Made by a program: the position numbers and the translations under genes
Notes under the pieces: model-generated
Databases searched by the model: none
What the model saw: only the letters and a program-made list of their open reading frames with translations
What the model was told of the DNA's origin: nothing
Assembly (NCBI GenBank): GCA_029298735.1
Contig: JANSLP010000213.1
Span: 1 to 56,598, forward strand
Direction of reading: 5' to 3'
DNA from: Ophiostoma sp. CBS 140.51
Lineage: Eukaryota; Ascomycota; Sordariomycetes; Ophiostomatales; Ophiostomataceae
Length of the DNA stretch: 56,598 bases
Shown here: one piece after another, positions 32,390 through 42,300 of the stretch
How the letters are laid out: every line of letters starts with the position of its first letter
Position numbering within the stretch: the first letter of the stretch is position 1

Positions 32390-32787
32390 TGTTGTTGTCT
32401 GGTGTGTTGCTGTACACAAAGTCAGCTCGTCCTGTGGAAATGATCCCCTTGTTCAAGAGACCATCGGCCGACTTGTTTTGTTACTTTGTATTCATCATAT
32501 CTAGACAATCGGACGGTTGGACGGTTTTTCTCAATTGTCGTCAACACCTACGACGTACAGGAATCAGATTACCGAAAACAAACAAGCATTCGACTTTGTC
32601 TCCGGCAACTATTACCGTAGCGCGTTTAGGATCTCAACCCCAAATTTGGTCTTCTCTGCACTCCTGCCAAGGCTCTCCGCACCAGTTTGTGTCTGCGCCG
32701 GAATCAATTACCGGCTTATCGGCCGTCCTCCAAGAGCCCGTGCTTTTCATTTCTCCCCATCTTCCTGTGTCCCATGATACCCTATGC
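32390..32787. other. Intergenic between SDR 3 and ERG28
   Basis: SDR 3 promoter and ERG28 3' flank. Contains the CGG-N9-CCG site at 32603; nothing else was recognised. Confidence 0.5.
32603..32617. promoter_or_regulatory. CGG-N9-CCG site upstream of SDR 3
   Basis: Sequence CGGCAACTATTACCG, 214 bases before the SDR 3 start (32389, minus strand). The right arm TTACCG is identical to the sites at 22112 and 25862. Confidence 0.6.
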
Positions 32788-33272
32788 CTATGCCAGGTAC
32801 CAACTCCGGTAGCTCTGCATCCACACGAAGCCAATCGTAGCAATGACGTACGAGGCCAACGCCTCCTTGGTTCCGACTGTGCGGAAGATCAGATGCTCCG
32901 TGCTGTACAGGGCCAGAACGCCGACGAATGTGAGCGTGGTCAGGTTGTACAGCTCTGGATTGGTGATCTGGTAGGCTGCATACAAGCGGATGAGTCCGGT
33001 ATAAATGTTCTTGACACCGTACACGTGGGCCACCAGGGCGTTCTTTGGCGGTGCAGATGGACCGGAAAACTGCCTCAGAGAAGCGATGGGATTCACGTAG
33101 CTGACCACGGAATGCGTGACAGCAGAAAAGCTCGTCTTGACGTACGGAGCTGTCAGTAGATGCTCCAGTTCAAGGGAAAGAAGAGAAGTCGGTTTGGTCC
33201 GTAGTTTGGAGTACTCACAAAGAGGAGATAATAGGGGAGATACCCCTTCTCGGTGGATGGCAGAAAACTCAT
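32788..33272 (-). CDS. ERG28: Erg28-like ergosterol biosynthesis scaffold
   Basis: Small ER membrane protein that tethers the C-4 demethylation complex (Erg25/26/27, Erg6) in ergosterol synthesis. Exons 33272-33219 and 33135-32788 (83-base intron) give 133 residues. Exon 1 encodes MSFLPSTEKGYLPYYLLF, matching the family's KGYLP..LLF opening. Exon 2 continues TSFSAVTHSVVSYVNP. The later blocks VYGVKNIYTGLIRLYAAY, STEHLIFRT and a WMQ-type end are family marks, with four hydrophobic segments. The acceptor (TCAAG) was chosen because the nearer TGACAG does not keep frame. It carries no CGG-N9-CCG site that I could see and is probably a housekeeping neighbour, not a cluster member. Confidence 0.87.
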
Positions 33273-33805
33273 GATTTGGGAAAGCCTGTTCCGGCGGTCT
33301 TTGGAGAAGATTCTCTGTCGATTATTTCAAAAAAGAAAAAAAAAATCGTTGATCCGGAGTAGATGTTAACGACAAAACTGTAACAAGTTATCAGTCTTCC
33401 GCAAAGTGTCAATATCCACCCGTGCTGACAGGTCTTCAAAGCTCCCCTCACATCCTACGGAGAACTTTGCATTGGATGTCAGCATCTAAACAGGACATTA
33501 GTGGGTCGTTGAACTTGCGCACCCTTGGAAATTGGCGCTGTTCACCAGAATGGAGAGAAGGAGTCCCCACATTGTGCCAGATATCCGAACAATGCGACCG
33601 AGGTGTGAGCAAACATGCACCGTGAGATGTCAGCTCAAAGGCAATCTGATTTATGAACGCGCGTCGCATACATTTGGTTTGATTAGTGTTCTCACTTCTG
33701 CAGCTCGGTGATTTATTTATTCATTGTTACAAAAATTAATGGAAAATAATCTATCTTCAACATTTATACAGGGACGAGAATGAAGATGCCCGTTTAACGT
33801 TTGAT
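33273..33805. other. ERG28 upstream region, no gene seen
   Basis: Promoter side of ERG28 running into the decayed DUF4246 gene. Contains a poly-A tract (33329-33346) and AT-rich stretches near 33700-33770. No gene was recognised. Confidence 0.5.
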
Positions 33806-34737
33806 TACAACGGACGCAGGCCGGTGTCGATTCCTGGCTGAGGTCATCCGTTCAACGCCGAGCTGCAGCCCACGCAGCGGTCCTTCCATGGCTTCAATGA
33901 GTGGGCGCAGAGCCGATTAACGGCGCGCGAGCTCGCCATGCTTCACTAGATAAACGTGATTACCGACAAACCAGACTGGCACCGGGAGGTCAACGATGCC
34001 GTCGTGGTGCCACAATTTGCGGCCGAGGCTGCGTCGATGAGCCGGTCCCCGCTGATGAGCGAGTAGGCGTGGACGTGGTGCTTGGCGGAGCTTAAGGACA
34101 AGGCAAGGTATTTCAAAGAGTCGGGACTTGTCTTTATATTTAATGCAGGCACAAGGATGTGCAAATCAGACAGTCTTGTTCCACTGAATCTGCTGCAACA
34201 TCTCGCAGCGAGTGTCGAACAGCTATCAATCCAGTAACAAACGGAGAAGAAAATCAACACAGCTTACTCACTCGTCATCCCACATTGGCTGCCACTCGTT
34301 TACGGAAAGACTCGCACCCTCGCTAATGGCGGCCGTGTTGGCCTGTTAAATCACGTCGAGTCGATTGGCCTCGGATTTGTGCAGTCCGTGGAGCCTGTTG
34401 CGGCGACAGTAGATCGCACTCCCTCGGACCATGGTCACCACCGGTTTTCATCACACTTTCAATGGTTGCCATGTGAAGTTGCTTTCCGTGCGAGTGCAGG
34501 CCAGACCCCCAGTGTTAAAATTCAATCGTGCATCAACAACGTGCGTCCACAGCGGCATCGACAATTGTACGAGGTTCTCGAAACACTCCTTGGAGCCGCC
34601 ATACGATCCTGGGACGAAATCCTGATGCACAGAGGCAAGGCGTGTGGCGAAGTGCACTTTCAAGGCCGGGATCCGATGCGCATCCAGACGTACGGTGCGC
34701 AGTGGGGTCCTGATCTACCAGCGTGGGCAGCGGGCCT
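33806..34737 (+). pseudogene. DUF4246-family pseudogene
   Basis: Plus-strand remnants of a fungal DUF4246 protein (function unknown). One frame reads RPVSIPG, stop, HPFNAELQ, then RLTARELAMLH, stop, INVITDKPDWHREV, then SRSPLMSE, stop, AWTWCLAELKDKARYF and MCKSDSLVPLNLLQHL. The three in-frame stops are TGA 33839-33841, TAG 33947-33949 and TAG 34064-34066. A further part in another phase reads HWLPLVYGKTRTLANGGRV, then FQWLPCEVAF, CINNVRPQRHRQLYEVLE and RIQTYGAQWGPDLPAW, where it breaks off. These blocks (TDKPDWH, LKDKA..F, VYGxTR, QWLPCEV, INNxxPxRHxxLY) are DUF4246 marks known to me. The order is preserved, so the gene decayed in place; the 3' part is replaced by an inverted foreign fragment. 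Confidence 0.75.
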
Positions 34738-34891
34738 CGTTCCACATGAGCGTCCACACGCCGTCGGTGTCGGACGTTGTGGCCCAAAACTCGAACACGT
34801 ATGTCTCCTTGTCGTCGCTGTCGTCTAACACCATGACGTACGGCCCGTATGTGACAAAGCCTGTCGTAGTAGCGCCCGAGGGAGCGTCGTA
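34715..34891 (-). pseudogene. Inverted fragment of a cell-surface protein family
   Basis: On the minus strand a 58-codon stretch reads YDAPSGATTTGFVTYGPYVM, then ETYVFEFWATTSDTDGVWTL, then MWNEARCPRW and a stop. It resembles the central domain of a fungal secreted/GPI-type family whose N-terminus (VQLYAYGTNISGL) is found on the plus strand only 200 bases away. It has no start codon and its right end runs into that gene's promoter, so it is a displaced fragment. The family link is from memory of the family pattern (SGATTTGF...FWA..TDTDGVW.L.WN). Confidence 0.5.
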
Positions 34892-35016
34892 GCATCAGAA
34901 ACAAACCCGGCCTGGGCAAATGAGTCGTCACTGGACGAGTCGGACGAGTCGGTGACGACATTATTGTCCAGTATCACACTCTCTCCTACCCACGTTCTAT
35001 CCACTCTTTCGACACT

Positions 35017-35535
35017 ATGTGGTCCTCCACCGCCCTCGTCGGCCTGCTTGTTGTCAGCGCGGCTGCTTCGACGTCAGGTATCAAGCACCCCACCGGCCGG
35101 GTCATCCACAAGCGCACCACTGAGACGGTGCAGCTGTATGCCTACGGGACCAACATCTCGGGTCTGTCCATCGACGCCGGAACGGACAGTAAGTCCACCA
35201 TATCTGCACATGTATTTAATTTTCGCCCGCTAACTGTTAGACCTCGCCTACCTGGCCACCGATGATGCCGCCTCCAACTTCACTGCCGTGGCCTATACGT
35301 ATCCCTTCTCTCTGCTATTGTAGCCACTACTGACCTCCCAGGGACCATTGACACCACTGGCGTCGCCGCCGCCACCACGACTGACACCAAGACGAGCGGC
35401 AGTGGCTCGGACGCGTCGGGCTCTGCCTCGGGCTCTGCATCGACCTCGGGTACGGCCACCACCAACGGCGCCTCGGTCCTGAACCTGTCGATTGGCACCA
35501 TTGTCGGTGTTGTCGCCTTTGCCCGCATGCTGTAA
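35017..35535 (+). pseudogene. Truncated secreted/GPI-type cell-surface protein gene
   Basis: Starts with a signal peptide (MWSSTALVGLLVVSAAAS), then ETVQLYAYGTNISGL, the N-terminal mark of a fungal cell-surface family of unknown function. Exon 1 35017-35188, intron 35189-35240, exon 2 from 35241 (NLAYLATDDAASNFTAVAYT). The frame then meets TAG at 35321-35323. A C-terminal part in another phase (TTTDLPGTIDTTGVAAATTT, a Ser/Gly/Thr-rich stalk and a hydrophobic end, stop at 35533-35535) would join only if a 25-base GT-AG segment (35299-35323) were removed, which is too short for a normal intron. The central domain of the family, about 100 residues, is missing; a piece of it lies inverted just upstream. 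I read this as a rearranged, probably dead gene. Confidence 0.55.
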
Positions 35536-36899
35536 GCAGAATCGGGCTACGTTGACTGATCTCATTTCCTTGGCTGGTCACGGAAGTTTTGGTCTTTTGC
35601 ATATCGTTGGTCTTTCCTTTTGGATCTGTCTATCTTGCACACATTCCTTTTAGTTTTTCTTTCTTGTCTCTCCTTTGCTCTTTTATCACTCTCTCCTTTA
35701 AACATTTAGACAGTGCGTCAACGTCATAATATCTCTGCATAACTACTTTCATATAGACGGAATGGGTTGCATCCATTGTCCATTTTGACAGTTTGACGGT
35801 TCATCGCACTGTCTACCGCTGTCTACACTGCCTAAATCGGCAAGCCGACCCTCAGCGCCTGCGCACGGTATTTCTCGTCCGTTGTTCGTCTACAATGCAA
35901 AAATTTTGCACTCCATCGCTCTCTTTGCGCGCGGTTGGGGGCCACGTCGCGATATTTTTGTTCGGTTCTCACACTTCCTCCACTTGCGGCCCGCAACGTG
36001 CATTGCCGTAGCGGCCGTTGTTTCCGCATCTGCCATCAGTCATGGCCCCCAAATTGATGACCCTCAAGGCTATCTTTGGCCATCTCAGGCTGCCCACCAG
36101 GCGACCAATTGTCTTACGTTGATTGTTTGCCGTTGTATTGATTGATATTTTGAGAAGAAACGACTACAACTGACGCCCTCACATTTCAGATTCTGCCTTG
36201 GACGGTTCGAAAAGTGCCAGAACCGCCGATGATGCCGCCCATCGTCCCATGTTGTTGTATTTTTGTCTGTTTCGAGTTTTTGATGTTGCATTTATTCTTG
36301 CGAGAGCGCTATCATTTTCCCACAGATCATGTAAGTCCTCCTCTCCCGGCACGTTCTGTTCATGTTGTCTGTGTGATTGCTTCTCATTTACCCCCTTCAC
36401 AGCTTTTTGAGCGATCCCCTGGGCGCGAACACCGATAATCTGACAGCTAAGAGAGGTGGACACCGGCAAAGGAAAACAATTACAGAAACGGCGGAACAAA
36501 TCCAATTGATTCCTAAAAGGCATGAGCATCACAGTAACATGGTGAGACGTTGTGAACTTGTTGGATTTAGGCTCGAATGATGGACAGAGAGCAATGACGC
36601 TTTTATTACAAAAAGATAAAAGGCTGTAATAGGTATTCCAACTCCTTTTAACGACGACTCTTTGAATGTTTCGTGTTTCTTGGTTTCCTTTGATGGGACA
36701 GTAGGGACAGAAATAATGGCAAGAATAGCAAGGGATGTTTTTGACGCTGGCTTTGTTTAAGCTTTTTTCGGTTCCCATCTTTACTCTTTCCTTTATTTAC
36801 CTTTGTTCCGCCCTGTTTTCATCCAATTCTGTTGGCTACATCTCTCTCTATTTTTGGCCTACGAAGTATTCGTTTGCCCCTTTGTTTTCCCATCCGCTC
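35536..36899. other. Intergenic, no gene seen
   Basis: 1.36 kb of T-rich DNA between the broken surface-protein gene and the HAD-like gene. Short frames, including one starting MAPKLMTLKAIFGHLRLP at 36041, could not be tied to any family. Confidence 0.5.
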
Positions 36900-37476
36900 T
36901 TACATCTCCCTCCTTTGTTGATATGCCCTCTTGTCGCTGTATAGCTCGTGGCCGGGCGGGAAGATGACTGTGTTGCTCAACGCCGCCAGCACGTACTTGC
37001 CGCTTGCACGGAGTGCCTGGAGAGCTGGGAACATCCAAGGGTCGGGGAAGTCGGAGGCTTTCATCATCTCGTTGAACATGCGCTCGCCGTCAACTTCAGG
37101 AACAGGCGGCACCTCGGCAGGCCATTCTTTTGACGTGCCGATCGACTTTTGCCGGGCAGCCTCGTAGAATGCCTTCCAGCGGGCGGGGTCGCGCAGGTCA
37201 CGGTTGAAGCCTGCAAAGAACTCGGCGTCCATGGGGATGTTGCCGCGCTCAAGTTTGTGCCAGAACCCGTTGGGCGCCGTCTTGGAGATGGAGTGGTTGA
37301 CCCATCCTGGCGGGATGCCGAGGCCGATCTCGTAGTCGAGGATGGTCTGGAAGGGCGAGACGACCTACAACAAGTGTTAGCGATGCATAATTGGCTTTCT
37401 TTTGCTCACGAGGTTGACTTACACAGACGCCTCCAATGTCAAAGAGGATCACTTTGGGTTGCTTCTTGTCGACCAT
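36900..37476 (-). CDS. HAD-superfamily hydrolase, apparently truncated
   Basis: Member of the haloacid dehalogenase-like family (subgroup near the N-terminal domains of epoxide hydrolase and ACAD10). Exons 37476-37423 and 37364-36900 (58-base intron) give 172 residues. Exon 1 carries motif I, VILFDIGGVC, continuing VVSPFQTILDYEIG across the junction; the usual DxD is DxG, as in this subgroup. The alpha-helical cap region follows (NGFWHKLERG, AEFFAGFNRDL). Motif II is the Ser/Asn in AALSNTVIFPPGH. After that the frame stops (DKRAYQQRREM). Motif III (Lys) and motif IV (Asp-Asp), needed for phosphotransfer, are absent, and I could not find them downstream on this strand. Full-length members run to roughly 230-260 residues, so this is likely a truncated or inactive copy. 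Confidence 0.7.
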
Positions 37477-38101
37477 CTTGATGGTTTCGGTTGGGTAGTA
37501 TATGACGAGTATCTGGAACAATCCACGCCTCAGTGTACTCTCGAATGTAAAAGAGAGGTTCTTGATGTTCTCGTCGCGCAACCTGACCCCAGACGAACAA
37601 CGACGTCTGGGGTTGGCGTCTCCATGACTTTGTTGAATCGAGGAGGAGTCCGCAGTGTGGCGGCCCGCATACCGCGTTGTACCGAGGTATGGGAATGCTG
37701 GGGAAGGTGAGAGGCACGCCCCAGAGCGGTGCTCGGCGGTGTTAGTAGAGTGGGGGTGAGTGGGGACAGAAGGGACTGAGGAGGACGGTCGCGTGCCATA
37801 TCACCTGACTCTACAAAAATATCACGTGCGATAAGATAAGTCGGCCCCAACCATGTTTTGTCGTCCCCGACCATTCTGTCTGTCCCGTTTTTGGTCCATT
37901 TTCTAGGGCTGGCAGGTGGGCTTTTTTTTGCAGCCCACAAAAGTTGTGTGCAAAAAGTTCGCTGCAGCGCTAGAGTGTTTTTTCGCCTTCACCACTTTGG
38001 CTCTCGCGATCGCTTCAGTTTTTTCTTTTCGATTTCCCCCTCCAACCACCACGCAAACATCACCACCCTGCACTGTTCAATCGCAACAGCAAGCCGCCAA
38101 A
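37477..38101. promoter_or_regulatory. Divergent promoter region, HAD-like gene / RPL5
   Basis: 625 bases between divergent genes. The ~200 bases before 38102 are CT-rich, as is usual for ribosomal-protein gene leaders. No additional gene was seen. Confidence 0.5.
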
Positions 38102-39323
38102 ATGGTAAGTTGATACCGCAGAGGAGGTGTAGCCTTTATGGCTACGACCTGGACAAAAAAGAAAACGAATTCGACGACTTCGATCCGAACGCAAATAGCA
38201 TCGACGACCATCCACACAATACTTGGACAGACACCGGGACAGGACAGAATGAGAGTCAACGCAAGATGCTTCGGATTGGAAAGAGGAGGATTGTCTCAAA
38301 AACATCTCTGAAGCGCCAATTGCTGACTCGGGGTTTCTTTTTCTTGTTATAGCCTTTCCACAAGCTCGTCAAGAACAGCGCGTACTTCAGGTATGTTCCT
38401 TCATCTTTTTACCCTCGCTTCGCTGGCTTTGACAACGTTGTCTAACATAAAATAGTCGCTTCCAGACCAAGTACAAGCGTCGCCAGCAGGGTAAGACCGA
38501 CTACTACGCCCGCAAGCGCCTCATCAACCAGGCCAAGAACAAGTACAATGCGCCCAAGTACCGCCTGGTCGTCCGCTTCACCAACCGCGACATCATCATG
38601 CAGATCGTCACCTCGGAGATCACCGGCGACAAGGTCTTCGCCTCTGCTTACTCCCACGAGCTGCGCGCCTACGGCATTGAGCACGGTCTGACCAACTGGG
38701 CTGCCGCTTACGCCACTGGCCTGCTGATTGCCCGCCGTGTCCTGAAGAAGCTCGGCCTCGACGAGACCTTTAAGGGTGTCGAGGAGCCCGATGGCGAGTA
38801 CACCCTCACCGAGGCCGCTGAGGGCGATGACGGCGAGGAGCGCCGCCCCTTCAAGGCCTTCCTGGACGTCGGTCTGCAGCGCACCTCCACTGGTGCCCGT
38901 GTCTTCGGCGCTATGAAGGGTGCCTCGGACGGTGGTATCCTGATCCCCCACTCCGAGAACCGTTTCCCCGGTTTCGACATTGAGACCAAGGAGCTCGACG
39001 CCGAGGTCCTGAAGAACTACATCTTCGGTGGCCACGTTGGCGAGTACATGGAGCTTCTCGAGGACGAGGACGAGGAGCGTTTCCGCTCCCAGTTCCAGCA
39101 GTACACCGACGACGAGGTCACCGCCGAGGACCTTGAGGAGCTGTACACTAAGGCCCACGAGGCCATCCGCGAGGACCCCTTCAAGAAGGTCGAGTCCGAG
39201 GGCCCCAAGAAGTCCAAGGCTGAGTGGAAGGCCGAGTCGCTCAAGTACAAGACCGCCAGACTCACTCGCGAGCAGCGCCAGGAGCGCATCCAGGCCCGCA
39301 TTGCCGAGCTGACCCAGGAGTAA
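38102..39323 (+). CDS. RPL5: 60S ribosomal protein L5 (uL18)
   Basis: Large-subunit protein that binds 5S rRNA. Three coding exons: 38102-38104 (the ATG alone), 38353-38390 and 38456-39323, with introns of 248 and 65 bases. The product is 302 residues. It opens MPFHKLVKNSAYFSRFQTKY and continues RRQQGKTDYYARKRLINQ, APKYRLVVRFTNRDI, YGLTNWAAAYATGLL-type block (here GIEHGLTNWAAAYATGLLIA) and RVFGAMKGASDGG, all hallmark uL18 blocks. The C-terminus is acidic then basic (residues ~215-302). Codon choice is strongly C-ending, unlike the cluster genes, which fits very high expression. The frame only begins with MPFHK if the first exon holds just the start codon. Confidence 0.96.
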
Positions 39324-42300
39324 ACTTGCCGTTTACTTTAAGTCTAGTTCGTAATGTTGTGATGCGTGCCTTGATAGGTTTTTCTCCTATCCCTCTTTTC
39401 TTTGTCTCAAAAATATCATGTGCTTGACGTTTTGGGTTTATCTTTTTCTTACATCTCAGCCTCGATGAGTGGGCGGGGGGAAAAGTGAACAAAAATGGTG
39501 TTAAAATATTCTAAAACAGTGGAATCTGGACCAAAAATTTCAAAATATATAACTCATGAGCAAAGACTGATGACGGTGAACGTGAACATCAAATGAGAGT
39601 GAAAGTATATACATGACGATGTTACCACAAAGCAGATTGAAGTTGAAATTGGCTTTTTCTTGACAGCTCGCAACATGACTCTAGTTCATGTGTGGACGTT
39701 GATCGTTGACACAACTGATTCAGTTGATTGCTCACGTGACTATTTATTACCTGTCCCTTTCACACAGGGTTTTGGCTGCATCCCTAGCCACCGGAAGTAA
39801 CGAGCCCCGACGATCCGGCCAATGTGCAGATGACAAAACTGAAAACCCCAAACGGGCAATAACGGGCAATGCAGCGACGATGCTTCCCTCTTTGTCATGC
39901 TGAGTTGATTCCGATTCTGCCGCAAGGGGTGGCATTCTGGTCAGTAGGTGCGTCTCAAGACAAGACGAAGAAGTGCCCCAGGCGATTTTAGTTGAGGTTC
40001 AGTTGCGACAAGGGTCCCCTCGATTTAAAATCAGAGAGAAGTTCGACATGTTGTTCGCACCTTCCCACCCGGCGCACCTTCCATAGGGAACCCCCGGATT
40101 GACGGCAAGCCCCGAGGGCAGATCGGGCACGTGAATCGGCGTGTTCAGACTACCACACTCTGCTTCCGTTTATGTCTACTGCAGCCCGTGCAAGCCGTTC
40201 TCCATCACGAGCTCCATAGCAAATTTGCCATAGGTCAGGCGTCGCGATGATGCATACAATAGCGAGAAGAGGCCACCGACAGAGAACAAGACGTGCCCGC
40301 TGTGGCAAAAAAAAAAACTAGACAAACCAGGTGCATGAAGTGCACCAAAAGTAAACAGGTGTGACAGCCTTTCCAGAAGACAAATACAACTCTGTCCACG
40401 CAACTCAAAACCACTCCTCCACAACAAAAGAAAGAACAATTTCAGGGTCGGACAAGCAAACAGCGACTGTAACAGGGAGGAAGTGGACAGCACCCACTTG
40501 AGCCACTCCCTTGGGCCCTTTTGTGTTGACTCTCACTGCTTGTTGACTCCCCACTGAACCGGCCAGGCAGGGGTCGCTGGAAAACGATCTCCTTTTGGGT
40601 CGGTTTGTGGCGTGCTGTCTCTTGACTTTTTCTCGAGTTTCTGTCATTTCCCCACATTTTCATGAGCAGGCCAAGGATTTTTGCATCTGCGTGTTCTGCC
40701 TTGTTCAGTTGAAAATGACGACAGTGCTGGTAGATCCTTGAAGGATGGATGGATGCCTCAAAAAAAAAATCAAGGGACCTGAAAAAAAAAAGCGAGAACA
40801 CGGCCTCGTCGCCGCATGATGACGCCGGCCCCTCGCCGTCCATCCGTAAGTAAGAGAAGAATTCACCGTGTCACAAGAAGGACTGGACATCACCACACGG
40901 AAATCCGCACTTCCGTCCAGCGCCTGGCTGTCTTACAGGCAGTGTTGGTTGTGTTCCTGTCATCTCATCCTTCTTTTATTTTGTCCGCCGTAACTCTGCT
41001 CATAGACAATGCACACGATACCTGCCGATGGAGCATCGCTGCGCTGGCCGCCCGCTGGCCAATGCGTCGTGTCGTGCGTCGGACAGCCGAGAATCCCCGC
41101 GGTTTCTCCGTGCCAGCGTGTGGTGGTGGTAACTCCTCACTCAAAGACAAAAGAGTGAGTCGGTGTTGATCTGGTGTCGTTTTCTGTCGTTTCCTGCGCT
41201 GTTCAGCGAAAGCCACCCCAAAGACAGAATAGCGTTGAAGACGGAAGGTTGATTGCGATGCGCGGCCGTTTTTGCCTCATTTGCTACCTCTCTGTTTGTA
41301 TTCGCCTTTGTCTCACAACATTCGTATACAGGGACTTGTGAGCCGCTCCTCGTAACCTCATACGCTGCTCTTATTCTTGCTCCGCCGATTGTCTCGACTT
41401 GTCGATGAGCAGCGCTGACGGGGCTGATGGCCTGCTCAGTCCAAAGATGGCTGCTGAAAGGACTCTGCCAAGACGTTAAAAGAGCTGGGAACACAACTAG
41501 ATTGGTGATGGTCTGGCTCAGCGACCACAGGAAAACAGAAAGACAGGAAAAGGCTCACTGTTCCAGGGCCTCTCGCACAAACTTGCGTTGCTCACTCTGT
41601 TCACTCCGCCGTGTTTCGCCAATCTGGCTGTCTGGCTCTTGATGTTTTCCGGGCCTGGCCAGCAAGAGATGACCTGATTCTCGCAGCCGTCCATCGTGCT
41701 GTTCATCTGCAGTCTGCGTCTGCGTGTTTTTGCAATACAACGGAACCACAACTCGAGTCCTCGCACACCAACCTTGCAGCATGTTAGCAAGCGATCCTCC
41801 CCAGGGGTTACGTCGTTTTTGTTTGGCACCAAGAGCCAAATATGTCCAAGTGCCCATCCAATTGCGCGCAATAGCCTTGCTGGCTTTCGTTGTTTCGCTA
41901 TTTCGCTGTCAGTCGCCGCCCAGTCGCTGTCGCCCCAAAATGTGGGCAGCCGATGGATTTTGGGGCCTTTCGTGGTGTCTTGTTAGCCGTCGTCTCCTTG
42001 GCCTCCACTATGAAGAGGAACAAGACCCAGCTCCTCGGTCATTAACAGGAATCTAAGATACAAATACGGAGGCCGCGGAAGGACGAATGCAAAATAGGAA
42101 ACAGCCTGTGGAAAGGCAAACTGACACGGTAGGAAGGGTCGGCAGTGCTTTCTCGCGCCTTCCCGCCACAGATCTCCCTCCTGCTTTCCCGGTCTGTCCA
42201 AACTGCATTCCCCCCAAGGAGAAACAAGACAAACAATTGGCTAGACATACTTCATAAAGTGAAGGAAAGAACGAGAGAAGGGTGCAACACCCCGGGACCT

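Noticed and set aside
32788..33272. ERG28 as a member of the cluster
   Set aside because: It has no CGG-N9-CCG site upstream that I could find and is a conserved housekeeping gene; a sterol link to the cluster would be speculation.
35299..35323. 25-base GT-AG segment that would keep the surface-protein gene open
   Set aside because: Much shorter than any intron in this window (52 bases or more) and no branch site; more likely a rearrangement scar.
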